Source: Pseudorhodoferax sp032153935 (lineage in GTDB: Bacteria; Pseudomonadota; Gammaproteobacteria; Burkholderiales; Burkholderiaceae_C). From it: DNA of 64,000 bases. The stretch covers positions 1,860,001 to 1,924,000 of the forward strand of contig NZ_CAXUQL020000001.1 in the NCBI RefSeq assembly GCF_964253035.1, in the 5' to 3' direction. A program made the position numbers and the translations under genes. Below are positions 16,226 through 30,011 of the stretch, in pieces. The notes under the pieces are model-generated. The model was not told where the DNA came from, did not search any database, and was given only the letters and a program-made list of their open reading frames with translations. Within the stretch, counting starts at the first letter, position 1, and each line of letters begins with the position of its first letter.

Positions 16226-18178
16226 ATGCCGAGTTTGCACTTCCCTAGCGCCGATGCGCGCGACTTCGATGTGGCCTGCCTGGGCCGCATGGCCGTGGAC
16301 CTTTACGCGCAGCAGATCGGCTGCTCGCTGGAGGAGGCCCACAGCTTCAACAAGTACCTGGGCGGCTCGTCCGCCAACATGGCCTTCGGCACGGCGCGGC
16401 TGGGCCTGCGCTCGGCCATGGTCTCGCGCGTCGGCGACGAGCAGAACGGCCGCTTCCTGCTGGAGACGCTGCGCCGCGAGGGCTGCGACGTGAGCCAGGT
16501 GCAGATCGACCGCGAGCGCCTGACGGGCATGGTGCTGCTGGGCCTGCGCGACCAGCACAGCTTCCCGCTGCTGTTCGCCCGCGAGAACTGCGCCGACATG
16601 GCGATCGACGCCGCCGCCATTTCCGAGGACTTCCTCGCGCGCTGCCGCTGCCTGGTCATCACGGGAACGCATTTGTCCACGCCCGGCACGCTGGCCGCGA
16701 GCCGGCGCGCACTGGAGATCGCGGGCCGCCACGGCCTGGTGCGGGCGCTCGACATCGACTACCGCCCCGTGCTCTGGGGCCTGGCGGCCAAGGGCGACGG
16801 CGAGACGCGCTACGTGGGCAGCGACAGCGTCTCGGCCCACCTGCAGGCCCAGCTCGGCGCCTTCGAACTCATCATCGGCACCGAAGAGGAATGGATGATC
16901 GCGGGCGGCGTGGAGGGCGACCTCATGGCCAGCCTGCGCCGGGCGCGCGAACACACGCAGGCCCAATTCGTCGTCAAGCGCGGCCCGCTGGGATGCAGCC
17001 TGATCGAAGGCGCCGTGCCGGCCGCCATCGACGATGCGCCCACCGTGCTGGGCGAGCGCATCGAGGTGCTCAACGTGCTGGGCGCGGGCGATGCCTTCGC
17101 CTCGGGCCTCTTGGCCGGCCTGCTGCGCGGCAAGACGCTGGCCGAATCGGCCGCGATTGCCAACGCCTGCGGTGCCATCGTGGTCTCGCGCCATGGCTGC
17201 GCGCCGGCCATGCCCACGCAGGCCGAACTCGCGCACTGGTTCTCGGGCCACCGCCACCCGCGGCCCGACAAGGATCCCGTGCTCTCGCACCTGCACCGCG
17301 TGTCCGCCGCCCGCGCGCAGTGGCCCGAGGTCTGCGTGATGGCCTACGACCACCGTTCGCAGCTCGAAGACCTGGCGCGCCAGACCGGCGCCGACGCCGC
17401 GCGCCTGTCCACGCTCAAGCTGCTGCTCAATGAGGTGGTTGCAGAGGTCGAGCAGGACGCCGGCAACCGCGGCCGCATCGGCGTGCTGATCGACGGGCGC
17501 ATCGGCCAGGCCGCGCTGCACGCCGCCGCCGGCCGCGGCTGGTGGATCGGCCGGCCCATCGAGAAGCCGGGCTCGCGCCCGCTGCGTTTCGACGGCACGG
17601 CCTCGCTGGCCTCGGAACTGGCGCACTGGCCGCGCGAGCACACCGTCAAGTGCCTGGCCTTCTACCACCCCGACGACGCCGAGGCGCTGCGCAGCGAGCA
17701 GGAGGAATGGCTGCAACAGGTCTGGGAAGCCACGCGCGCCAGCGGCCACGAGCTGCTGCTCGAGGTGATTCCGCCCGCCGACCAGCTGGCCCCGGGCGAC
17801 CAGGGCGAGGCCGTGGTGCGCGCCGTGCGCCGCTTCTACGACCTGGGCTTCAAGCCCGAATGGTGGAAGCTGCCGCCCATGGCCGCCGCGCAATGGCAGG
17901 CGCTGGACGCGCTGGTGCGTGAACGCGACCCCTGGTGCCGCGGCGCCGTGATTCTGGGCCTGTCGCAGCCGCTGCAGCAGCTCATCGACAGCTTCCACGC
18001 CGCACAGGCGCCCGTCGTCAAGGGCTTCATGGTGGGCCGCAGCTGCTGGACCGCGCCGGCCGCGGCCTGGTTGCAGGGCGAGATCGACGACGCGGCCTTC
18101 ACGGCCCAGGTGGCGGCCAACTTCCGCCGGCTGATTGCAGGCTGGCGCGCCAGCCGTCCGATGGCGGAGGCCGCATGA
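16226..18178 (+). CDS. iolC: 5-dehydro-2-deoxygluconokinase fused to DUF2090 aldolase-like domain
   Basis: 650-residue bifunctional protein of myo-inositol catabolism. The first part (about 1-325) is a PfkB-type kinase phosphorylating 5-dehydro-2-deoxy-D-gluconate: N-terminal FDVACLGRMAVDLYAQQIG, sugar-binding NKYLGGSSANMAFG, and NVLGAGDAFASG with the catalytic Asp. The second part (about 345-645) is DUF2090, often fused to IolC in proteobacteria and thought to supply the IolJ step, cleaving the phosphorylated product to DHAP and malonate semialdehyde; VMAYDHRSQLEDL opens it and KGFMVGRSCWTAP lies near its end. The ATG at 16226 follows GGAGAC. iolB overlaps the stop by 4 bp. No iolD, iolE or iolG gene is in the window. 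Confidence 0.92.
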   Translation: MPSLHFPSADARDFDVACLGRMAVDLYAQQIGCSLEEAHSFNKYLGGSSANMAFGTARLGLRSAMVSRVGDEQNGRFLLETLRREGCDVSQVQIDRERLTGMVLLGLRDQHSFPLLFARENCADMAIDAAAISEDFLARCRCLVITGTHLSTPGTLAASRRALEIAGRHGLVRALDIDYRPVLWGLAAKGDGETRYVGSDSVSAHLQAQLGAFELIIGTEEEWMIAGGVEGDLMASLRRAREHTQAQFVVKRGPLGCSLIEGAVPAAIDDAPTVLGERIEVLNVLGAGDAFASGLLAGLLRGKTLAESAAIANACGAIVVSRHGCAPAMPTQAELAHWFSGHRHPRPDKDPVLSHLHRVSAARAQWPEVCVMAYDHRSQLEDLARQTGADAARLSTLKLLLNEVVAEVEQDAGNRGRIGVLIDGRIGQAALHAAAGRGWWIGRPIEKPGSRPLRFDGTASLASELAHWPREHTVKCLAFYHPDDAEALRSEQEEWLQQVWEATRASGHELLLEVIPPADQLAPGDQGEAVVRAVRRFYDLGFKPEWWKLPPMAAAQWQALDALVRERDPWCRGAVILGLSQPLQQLIDSFHAAQAPVVKGFMVGRSCWTAPAAAWLQGEIDDAAFTAQVAANFRRLIAGWRASRPMAEAA

Positions 18179-18972
18179 CAAATCTTTTGGTGAAGGCCCA
18201 GGCGACGGGCCGCGTGATCGCCGACGTGACGCCCGCTTCGGCCGGCTGGACCTATGTGGGCTTCAAGGCCTTGCGCCTCGCGGCCGGCGACGAAGAGGCG
18301 TTCGACACCGGTGCGCGCGAATGCTGCATCACCGTGCTGGCCGGGGCGGTCGACGTGCAGGTCGGCGCCCAGCGCTTCAGCGCCATCGGCAACCGCGCCA
18401 CGGTGTTCGAAGACCGCGCCCCGGCCGCCGTCTACGTGCCGCCGGGCCAGTCCGTGCGCCTCGTGGCCGCAGGCCCGGCCGAGGTCGCGCTGAGCACCGC
18501 GCCGGCCGAGGGCCGCTTCGCCACGCGCGTGATCGCGCCGGCGCAGATGGCGCGCAGCCAGCGCGGCCAGGGCAGCAACACGCGCTACGTCTGCGACATC
18601 CTGCCGCAGACCGAAGAGGCCGAAAGCCTGCTCGTGGTCGAGGTCATCACCCCGCCCGGCCATGCCTCCAGCTACCCGCCGCACAAGCACGACACGGCCG
18701 GCGATGGCGAGACCGTGCTGGAAGAAACCTACTACCACCAGATCGATCCGGCCCAGGGCTTCGCGTTCCAGCGCGTCTACACCGACGACCGCAGCCTGGA
18801 CCAGACCATGGCCGTGGAGCACCGCGACACCGTGCTGGTGCCGCGTGGCTACCACCCCTGCGTGGCGCCGCACGGCTACGCGCTGTACTACCTGAACACC
18901 ATGGCCGGCCCGCGCCGGCACTGGGCCTTCCGCAACGATCCCGCGCACGAATGGATGCTGGCGCCGCGCTGA
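18175..18972 (+). CDS. iolB: 5-deoxy-glucuronate isomerase
   Basis: 265-residue cupin enzyme converting 5-deoxy-D-glucuronate to 5-dehydro-2-deoxy-D-gluconate, the substrate of the kinase encoded just upstream. It aligns along its length with IolB: GWTYVGFKALRL near residue 23, a double-cupin core with SYPPHKHD and LEETYYHQ supplying metal-ligand His and Glu residues, and the C-terminal GYHPCVAPHGYALYYLN. Start ATG overlaps the iolC stop (ATGA), so translation is coupled. After it 85 bp of non-coding sequence separates the first binding-protein gene. Confidence 0.93.
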   Translation: MTNLLVKAQATGRVIADVTPASAGWTYVGFKALRLAAGDEEAFDTGARECCITVLAGAVDVQVGAQRFSAIGNRATVFEDRAPAAVYVPPGQSVRLVAAGPAEVALSTAPAEGRFATRVIAPAQMARSQRGQGSNTRYVCDILPQTEEAESLLVVEVITPPGHASSYPPHKHDTAGDGETVLEETYYHQIDPAQGFAFQRVYTDDRSLDQTMAVEHRDTVLVPRGYHPCVAPHGYALYYLNTMAGPRRHWAFRNDPAHEWMLAPR

Positions 18973-19057
18973 GCGCCGCCGCCGTCCATCCCCCGGCAGA
19001 ACCGGAACCGGCCCGCTGCGGCAGGCCCCTGCACGCCTTCAACCAACGGAGACAACC

Positions 19058-20035
19058 ATGCACAAGCGCTCGCTTCTTCAACTGCTGGCCGCCACGGCCC
19101 TCGTGGCCGGGCTACCGACGGCGCAAGCCCAGACGGCCTTCCCGCACCAGCCCGTCAAATGGATCGTGCCCTATGCGCCGGGCGGCACCACCGACGTGAT
19201 CGCGCGCCAGCTCGCGGTGCGCATGGGCCAGACCCTGGGCCAGCCCGTGATCGCCGACAACAAGCCCGGTGCCGCCAGCATCATCGGTGCGACCTTCATC
19301 GCGCGCTCGGTGCCAGACGGCTACACCGTGGGCACGGTGGACTCGGGCACGCTGGCCTTCAACCCGGCCATGTACGCCAGCCTCTCCTACGACGCGCAGA
19401 AGGACTTCAGCTGGATCGGCGGCCTGGGAAAGATGCCGCTGGTGCTGGCCGTGCACCCCAGCTTCCCAGCCAAGAACGTGCAGGAGTTCCTGGCGCTGGC
19501 GAAGAAGACGCCGGGCGCGGTGTCCTCGGCCTCGTCGGGCCCGGGCTCGCCGCTGCACGTGGCGCTGGAGCTGTTCAAGCAGAAGACCCAGGCCGACATC
19601 CTGCACGTGGCCTACAAGGGCTCGGCCCCGGCGCTGCAGGACCTCATGGCCGGCCAGGTCAACAGCATGTTCGTGGACCTGCCGCCCAGCCTGTCCATGA
19701 TCAAGGCCGGCAAGGTGCGCGTGCTGGCCATCGCCACGCCCGAGCGCCTGGCCATCCTGCCCGACGTGCCCACCATGGCCGAGGCCGGCGTGCCGGGCTT
19801 CGAGGCCTACGCCTGGCAAGTGCTGGTCGGCCCGGCCAAGCTGCCCGCGCCCGTGGTCGAGCGCATGAACAAGGACCTGGGCGCGGCGCTGGCCAACCCC
19901 GAGACGCGCGCCAAGCTCGAGGAGATCGGCATCCAGCCCATGCCCATGACGCCGGCCCAGTTGGGCAGCTTCGTGGCCAGCGAGCAAAAGCTCTGGAGCG
20001 GTGTCATCAAGGCCGCCAACATCCGACTGGATTGA
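19058..20035 (+). CDS. Bug/TctC-family periplasmic binding protein (1 of 3)
   Basis: 325-residue solute-binding protein of the tripartite tricarboxylate transporter (TTT) family. A Sec signal peptide ends at about residue 24 (PTAQAQ). The Bug signatures follow: VPYAPGGTTDVIAR (ligand loop), VIADNKPGAAS, then PDGYTVGT and HVAYKGSAPALQDLMAGQV. These proteins usually bind small carboxylates or related metabolites. No TctA or TctB membrane component is near. RBS GGAGACA. The position right after iolCB hints at a ligand in the sugar-acid pathway, but the Bug family is large and mostly orphan, so the ligand is open. The next gene starts 4 bp after its stop. Confidence 0.9.
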   Translation: MHKRSLLQLLAATALVAGLPTAQAQTAFPHQPVKWIVPYAPGGTTDVIARQLAVRMGQTLGQPVIADNKPGAASIIGATFIARSVPDGYTVGTVDSGTLAFNPAMYASLSYDAQKDFSWIGGLGKMPLVLAVHPSFPAKNVQEFLALAKKTPGAVSSASSGPGSPLHVALELFKQKTQADILHVAYKGSAPALQDLMAGQVNSMFVDLPPSLSMIKAGKVRVLAIATPERLAILPDVPTMAEAGVPGFEAYAWQVLVGPAKLPAPVVERMNKDLGAALANPETRAKLEEIGIQPMPMTPAQLGSFVASEQKLWSGVIKAANIRLD

Positions 20036-20039
20036 GAAC

Positions 20040-21008
20040 ATGACCACCCGCCGACAAGCCCTGGCCCGCGTGGCCGCCCTGGGCGCGCTGCCCATGCTGG
20101 GCAGCGCCGCCGCCCAGGCCTATCCGAACAAGCCCATCGAACTGATCGTGCCCTTCGCGGCCGGCGGCGGCACCGACGTGCTGGCGCGTGCGCTGGCCGA
20201 GGCCGCACGCCCGCACCTGGGGCAGAGCCTGATCGTCGTGAACCGCGCCGGCGCCAGCGGCGGCGTGGGCTGGGCCGAGCTCATCAACGCGCGGCCCGAC
20301 GGCTACAAGCTGGCCATCATCACGGTGGAGATCACCATGATCCCGCACATGGGCGTGGTGAAGTTCAGCGCCGACGATGTGCTGCCCATCGCGCGGCTCA
20401 ATGCCGACCCGGCCACCATCGCCGTGCGCACCGAGGCGCCGTACAAGACGGTGGAGGAATTCCTGGCCGCCGCACGCAAGGCGCCTGGCGACCTGCGCGT
20501 GGGCAATGCCGGCCCCGGCTCGCTGGGCCACCTGGCCGCCGCGGCGCTGGAGGACAAGGCCGGCGTGCAGCTCAACCATGTGCCCTTCCGCGGCGCCAAC
20601 CCGGCCGTGTTGGACCTGCTGGGCGGCCACATCGACGCGGTGGCCGTGACGCCCGTGGAGGTGGCCACCTACGTGCAGGCCGGCAAGATCCGCCCGCTGG
20701 CCGTGATGGCCGACAAGCGCATCGCGGCCGGCTGGGAGCAGGTGCCCACGCTCAAGGAGCGCGGCATCGACCTCCTGGTCGGCGGCTGGCGCGGCCTGGC
20801 CGCGCCCAAGGGCACGCCGCCCGAGGCCCTGGCCGTGCTGCGCGAGGCCATGGCCAGGACGCTGCGCGAGCCGGCCCTGCGCGAGACCATGGCCAAGCAG
20901 AACATGGGCGAGGGCTACCTGGACGAAGCGAACTTCAAGTCGCTGATCGCGCGGGACAACGCTACATTCCGCGAACTGATCCAACGCCTGGGCATCAAGC
21001 CGGCGTAA
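20040..21008 (+). CDS. Bug/TctC-family periplasmic binding protein (2 of 3)
   Basis: 322-residue Bug protein. It starts with TTRRQALARVAALGALPM, whose twin Arg and hydrophobic stretch look like a Tat signal; cleavage is expected after AAAQA near residue 26. Family motifs: VPFAAGGGTDVLARALA, VNRAGASGGVGW, PDGYKLAI, HVPFRGANPAVLDLLGGHI. The ATG at 20040 was chosen because the signal peptide begins there; the upstream open frame is the tail of the preceding gene in another phase. Only 4 bp from the previous Bug gene and 17 bp from the dehydrogenase, so within one transcript. Ligand unknown. Confidence 0.9.
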   Translation: MTTRRQALARVAALGALPMLGSAAAQAYPNKPIELIVPFAAGGGTDVLARALAEAARPHLGQSLIVVNRAGASGGVGWAELINARPDGYKLAIITVEITMIPHMGVVKFSADDVLPIARLNADPATIAVRTEAPYKTVEEFLAAARKAPGDLRVGNAGPGSLGHLAAAALEDKAGVQLNHVPFRGANPAVLDLLGGHIDAVAVTPVEVATYVQAGKIRPLAVMADKRIAAGWEQVPTLKERGIDLLVGGWRGLAAPKGTPPEALAVLREAMARTLREPALRETMAKQNMGEGYLDEANFKSLIARDNATFRELIQRLGIKPA

Positions 21009-21025
21009 ACACCGAGGACGCAGAC

Positions 21026-21829
21026 ATGGGCAACGAGACCTGGGGCCGCTTCGCCGGCAAGACGGCTTTCATCACGGGCGGCGCCAGCGGCCTGGGCCTG
21101 GCCAGCGCGCGCCGCCTGCTGCGCGAGGGCGCCAAGGTGGCGCTGGCCGACGTCAACGCGCACGAGCTGCGCCGCGTGGCCGAGGAACTCGCGCAGCCGG
21201 CCGGCCACGTGACCTGCCACGCGCTGGACGTGACCAACGCGGCCCAGGTCGAGGAGGCCGTGGCCGCGGCCTGGCAGGCGCATGGCGCCATCGACGTGCT
21301 GGTCAACAGCGCGGGCGTGAGCTTCCAGGGCTCGGTGCTGGACACGCCCATCGAGGCCTGGCGCCGCGTGCTGGACATCAACCTGACCGGCTCCTACCTC
21401 ACCACCCAGGCCGTGGCCCGGCGCATGGTGGAGCGGCGCCAGGGCCGCATCGTCATGATCGCGTCGATCTCGGGCCAGCAGGTCTGGTCCGGCCGCGTGG
21501 CCTACTGTTCGTCCAAGGGCGCGGTGCTGGCGCTGGCCAAGTCGTGTGCGATCGATCTCGCGCCCTTCGGCATCACGGTCAACTCGGTCTCGCCCGGCCC
21601 CATCGAGACGGCGCAGACCGCCACCCTGCACGGCCCCGTGATCCGCCAGGCCATCGTGCAGGCGACACCCATGGCCCGCTACGGCCAGGCCGATGAGGTG
21701 GCCGACGCCATCGCCTTCCTGGCCAGCGACGACGCGCGCTTCGTCAACGGCCACGACCTCGTGGTCGATGGGGGACTCACGAGCGCGGCTATCCTGTACG
21801 ACCTCAAGCAGAACCCCCAGAAAGAATGA
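21026..21829 (+). CDS. Short-chain dehydrogenase/reductase
   Basis: 267-residue classical SDR. Cofactor loop TGGASGLGLAS near residue 18, an acidic residue after the second strand (LADVN) favouring NAD, NSAG near 92, catalytic Ser in ASISG, and the active YCSSK near residue 159. The C-terminal GHDLVVDGG motif is intact. It probably oxidises a sugar, sugar acid or polyol that feeds the neighbouring pathway. Its stop overlaps the start of the HAD phosphatase gene by 4 bp, so these are translated together. Substrate cannot be named; inositol or keto-sugar oxidation is a guess from context only. Confidence 0.9.
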   Translation: MGNETWGRFAGKTAFITGGASGLGLASARRLLREGAKVALADVNAHELRRVAEELAQPAGHVTCHALDVTNAAQVEEAVAAAWQAHGAIDVLVNSAGVSFQGSVLDTPIEAWRRVLDINLTGSYLTTQAVARRMVERRQGRIVMIASISGQQVWSGRVAYCSSKGAVLALAKSCAIDLAPFGITVNSVSPGPIETAQTATLHGPVIRQAIVQATPMARYGQADEVADAIAFLASDDARFVNGHDLVVDGGLTSAAILYDLKQNPQKE

Positions 21830-22461
21830 CCCCCATCCGCGCCCTGATCTTCGATTGCGACGGCACGCTGGTCGACAGCGAGCCCTGGCTCGTGGAGGCC
21901 ATGCTGGCCGAGGGCGCGCTGCATGGATTGCCTGAAACGGCGCGCGCCGTGCTGGACGCGCAGCGCGGCGCCCCCATGTCGCGCCAGATCGCCGTGGTGG
22001 CCGAGCGCAGCAGCCAGCCGCTGCCGGTCGACTTCGAAGACCGGGTGCGTGCGCGCATGGCCGGCTACTTCAAGGCGCACCTGCAACCCATCGAAGGTGC
22101 GCTGGAGCTCGTGCGCAGCCTGCAGCTGCCGTTCTGCGTGGCCTCCAACGGGCCGCGCCACAAGATCGAGCTCGTGCTGGGCCTCACGGGGCTGCTGCCC
22201 TGGTTCGAGGGCCGCATCTTCAGCGCCTACGACATCGGTGCCTGGAAGCCGGCGCCCGACCTGTTCCTGCATGCCGCGCGCGCGATCGGCTTCGCGCCCG
22301 CCGAATGCGCGGTGGTCGAGGACAGCGCCTCGGGCATCACGGCGGGCATCGCCGCCGGCATGCGCGTGTTCGCGCTCGGCGAGCACCCGGCCGACCTGCC
22401 CGCTTCGGTGCAGCGCATCGCCGGCCTGTCGGCTCTGCAGGGCAGCCTGGCCACGCACTGA
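21826..22461 (+). CDS. HAD-superfamily phosphatase (YieH/phosphoglycolate phosphatase type)
   Basis: 211-residue HAD subfamily IA hydrolase. Motif I is FDCDGTLVDSEP with the nucleophile Asp and the acid/base Asp two residues later, motif II ASNG, motif III KPAPD with the Lys, and motif IV VVEDSASG with paired acids. The helical cap between motifs I and II is of the C1 type that accepts small sugar phosphates. Its ATG overlaps the dehydrogenase stop, so it belongs to the same operon. The best matches by eye are 6-phosphogluconate or glycolate-type phosphatases; substrate unproved. Confidence 0.88.
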   Translation: MTPIRALIFDCDGTLVDSEPWLVEAMLAEGALHGLPETARAVLDAQRGAPMSRQIAVVAERSSQPLPVDFEDRVRARMAGYFKAHLQPIEGALELVRSLQLPFCVASNGPRHKIELVLGLTGLLPWFEGRIFSAYDIGAWKPAPDLFLHAARAIGFAPAECAVVEDSASGITAGIAAGMRVFALGEHPADLPASVQRIAGLSALQGSLATH

Positions 22462-22511
22462 GCGGCCCACAAGAACATGACGATTCCATCCACCCGACGA
22501 GGAGACACACC

Positions 22512-23522
22512 ATGCGTCAACCCTACGATGCGGCCACGACACGCCGCAGCGTCCTGCAACACGGCCTGGCCGCGGCAGCGGCCATCGCCAGCCCGCTGAG
22601 CTTCGCCCAGGGCGCCTGGCCCACCAAGCCCGTCACCCTGGTGGTGGGCTACCCGCCCGGCGGCCAGACCGACTTCGCCGGCCGCATGGTCACGGCCGGC
22701 ATGCAGGCCGTGTTGGGCCAGGGCGTGGTCATCGACAACAAGGCCGGCGCCGGCGGCAACATCGGCACCGACAACGTCGTGAAGGCCGCGCCCGACGGCT
22801 ACCGCCTGCTGGTGGGCAACGGCAACATCACGCTGAACCCGCACACCTACCGCAACACGGCCATGGCCGACCCGCTCAAGCTGACGCCCATCGGCTTGCT
22901 GCTGACCTCCTCGCTGATCCTGGCGGTGCCCAACACCGTGCCGGCCAAGAACCTCAAGGAGTTCGTCGAGTGGGTGAAGGCCCAGGACAAGGCCGGCAAG
23001 GACATCGACTACGCCAGCGCCGGCCCCGGCAGCCTCACGCACGCCAGCATGGAGCTGTTCCGCGACCGGATCGGCAAGCCCAAGATGAACCACGTGCCCT
23101 ACAAGGGCAGCGGCCCGGCCATGACCGACCTGATCGCCGGCCGCGTGAGCGCCATGTTCGACGCGGCCTCGGTCATCGCGCCCTTCATCAAGTCGGGCCA
23201 GCTGCGCCCGCTGCTCGTGACGGGCGCCCAGCGCGTGCCGGCCTTCCCCGACATCCCGACCGCGGCCGAGGCCGGCGTGAAGGACTTCGAGGTGATCTCC
23301 TTCATCGGCCTGTACGGCCCGCCCGGCCTGTCGGCCGACATCGTGGCCAAGACCAATGCGGCGATGAACCAGGCGCTCAAGGACCCCAAGATCGTCAGCG
23401 GCATCACCGAGCGCGGCGACGAGCCTGGCGGCGGCACGCCCGAGCAGCTGGCCAAGATGACGCGCTACTACTTCGACCTGTGGCGCGACATCGTGAAGGC
23501 CAACGACATCCGGGCGGAGTAG
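22512..23522 (+). CDS. Bug/TctC-family periplasmic binding protein (3 of 3)
   Basis: 336-residue Bug protein. The N-terminal region includes TTRRSVLQHGLAAAAA, a twin-Arg motif followed by a hydrophobic stretch, so a Tat signal is likely with cleavage near SFAQG. Family motifs: VVGYPPGGQTDFAGR, DNKAGAGGNIGT, PDGYRLLVGN and HVPYKGSGPAMTDLI. RBS GGAGACA precedes ATG 22512. It is separated by 50 bp from the HAD gene and is convergent with tpsA with only 4 bp between stops. The ligand loop differs from those of the other two Bug proteins (GGQTD against GGTTD and GGGTD), so the three may bind different compounds. Confidence 0.9.
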   Translation: MRQPYDAATTRRSVLQHGLAAAAAIASPLSFAQGAWPTKPVTLVVGYPPGGQTDFAGRMVTAGMQAVLGQGVVIDNKAGAGGNIGTDNVVKAAPDGYRLLVGNGNITLNPHTYRNTAMADPLKLTPIGLLLTSSLILAVPNTVPAKNLKEFVEWVKAQDKAGKDIDYASAGPGSLTHASMELFRDRIGKPKMNHVPYKGSGPAMTDLIAGRVSAMFDAASVIAPFIKSGQLRPLLVTGAQRVPAFPDIPTAAEAGVKDFEVISFIGLYGPPGLSADIVAKTNAAMNQALKDPKIVSGITERGDEPGGGTPEQLAKMTRYYFDLWRDIVKANDIRAE

Positions 23523-23526
23523 GGCC

Positions 23527-28227
<4,701 letters not shown>

Positions 28228-28247
28228 GTGCTTCCTCGAAGGTGGGG

Positions 28248-30011
28248 TCAGACGTCCATTGCCAAGCCCAGCCACCAGCGCATGGCGCTGGCGCGGCTGC
28301 CGTCGTTGTTGCGGCCGCTGGCGTCGCGGCCGGGGTTGTGGCCGACCGGCGTGGCCACGCTGGCCGTCAGGCGCCAGCGGCCCCAGTGCGTGGCCTCGCT
28401 CTGCCAGGCCAGGCCCAGGCCCGTGCCGCGCAGGCTGTAGCGGTTGGGCTGGCCGCTGCCGCCCTGCCAGCCGGCCCAGGCGTTCTTGTGCTGCTGCACC
28501 CAGCCGGCGTCGAAGAAGGCCTGCGCGAGCCAGCCCGGCGCCAGCGGGCGCTGCAGTTCCAGCCGCAGCAGGCCGCCCTGGTCGCCCGTGCCTTCGTTGA
28601 CGGGGTAGGCGCGCACGCCGTTCGGGCCGCCCAGAGCGAACTTCTCCGACGGGCCCATGTTGCCGCTGGCCCATTGGCCCGACAGCGTGCCCTGCAGGCG
28701 AAAGCCGGCGCCCAGCGCCTGCAGCCGGCCGGCCTGGAGCGACAGGCGCGCGTAGTCGCCCGCCGCGCGCGGGCCGGCTGCGTCCGCCGCAGCATCGCCG
28801 GCCACATCGACGATGCGCAGGTGGCCCAGCGCCAGTTGCACGCTGCCCCAGCTGCTGCCGCCACCGCCCCAGAAGTCGCGCGCATCGCCCTGCAGGCCGA
28901 GGTTCAGCGCGGTGACGCGGTGGCGCCGGGTGGCGGCGTCCAGCATGTCGTCCGCGTACCGGCGGTGCTCCACGCGGGCCAGCAGCGTGAGGTTGCGCCC
29001 GCTCTGGCGCAGCCAGGCCCATTGCAGGCCGGTGCCGAACACGCTGGCGTTGCCGCTGGCGTCCAGCGGCTCGAACTGTTCGCCGAGCTTGTAGCGCAGG
29101 TGGCTGGCCTGCAGGCCCCATTGCAGGCCGTCCGTGCCCAGCGGCTGCTGCCAGCCCAGTTGGGCGTAGCCCAGCCGTTCGGCGGCCAGCAGCCGCAGCA
29201 GCAACTGGTCGCCGCGGCCCGTCGAGTTGTTGAGCGCCACGCTGCCCAGCGCCTGCCAGGTGCCGGTGGACTTCACGCCGCTGTTGCTCAGGCCCACGTC
29301 GCCGCTCACGCGGGCCTCGTCGCGCACGCGCAGGCGCAGCTGCGTGCTGCCGGCGGTCGTGCCAGGTTCCAGCACGCCGGTGGCATCGATGCCGGGCAGG
29401 TCGTTGGCCAGCAGCAGGCCGCGTTCCAGGTCGGCGGCCGACAGCGGCGCGCCCTCGACCAGCCGGTTGGCCACCACGCGCCCCACGAAGTCCGCATCGG
29501 CGCGGCTTTCGCCCGGCTCGCGCACCACGCCACCGAAGCGGCCCTCCACCACCTGGATGCGAATGCGCCCCTCGCTCACGTCCTGCTGCGGCAGGTAGGC
29601 GCGTACGAACCAGCCGCTCTCGCGGTAGCGGCGCACCAGGCGTTGGGCCGCGTCGTCCAGCTGGGCCAGGCTCAGCTGCTGGCCGACCAGGTCGGCCAGC
29701 AGAGCCACCAGTTCCTGGGCCGGGATCAGGGTCGCGCCATCCACGACGAAGCCACGCACGAGCACGCGCGTGGCCTTGGCGTCATCGGCGATGGGGTGCG
29801 GGGGCCGGGCGGAAGGCGGTGGCGTCTGGGGTGGCGCCTGCAGCTGGCGCTCGATGCCACGCTGCAGTGTGGCGGCATCCGGCGGTGTCTGGGCCTGGGC
29901 GGAGAGGAGGGCGCTGAACCCGGCGAGCGCCAGGGCAGGGACGGTGCGGGAACGGCCCGCTGGCAGGGTCGAAAAATACAGGCAGCACCTCGCTCGGTTG
30001 ACGTGGGTCAA
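28248..30011 (-). CDS. tpsB: Two-partner secretion transporter (TpsB; ShlB/FhaC/HecB family)
   Basis: 587-residue outer-membrane translocator for the TpsA exoprotein. A signal peptide ends about residue 41 (SAQAQ). Two POTRA domains follow: the first (about 75-155) with RVLVRGFVVDGATLI and WFVRAYLPQQDV, the second (about 156-235) with ANRLVEGAPLSAADLERGLLLANDLPG-type sequence. The 16-stranded barrel includes GVRAYPVNEGTGDQG, the conserved L6-loop VRAYP motif required for secretion, and the terminal strand ends in LGLAMDV. The start is weak: no ATG fits, TTG at 30011 with a poor AGAAG site is the longest choice. tpsA starts 21 bp after its stop, so the pair is one transcript. Confidence 0.92.
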   Translation of the reverse strand: MTHVNRARCCLYFSTLPAGRSRTVPALALAGFSALLSAQAQTPPDAATLQRGIERQLQAPPQTPPPSARPPHPIADDAKATRVLVRGFVVDGATLIPAQELVALLADLVGQQLSLAQLDDAAQRLVRRYRESGWFVRAYLPQQDVSEGRIRIQVVEGRFGGVVREPGESRADADFVGRVVANRLVEGAPLSAADLERGLLLANDLPGIDATGVLEPGTTAGSTQLRLRVRDEARVSGDVGLSNSGVKSTGTWQALGSVALNNSTGRGDQLLLRLLAAERLGYAQLGWQQPLGTDGLQWGLQASHLRYKLGEQFEPLDASGNASVFGTGLQWAWLRQSGRNLTLLARVEHRRYADDMLDAATRRHRVTALNLGLQGDARDFWGGGGSSWGSVQLALGHLRIVDVAGDAAADAAGPRAAGDYARLSLQAGRLQALGAGFRLQGTLSGQWASGNMGPSEKFALGGPNGVRAYPVNEGTGDQGGLLRLELQRPLAPGWLAQAFFDAGWVQQHKNAWAGWQGGSGQPNRYSLRGTGLGLAWQSEATHWGRWRLTASVATPVGHNPGRDASGRNNDGSRASAMRWWLGLAMDV

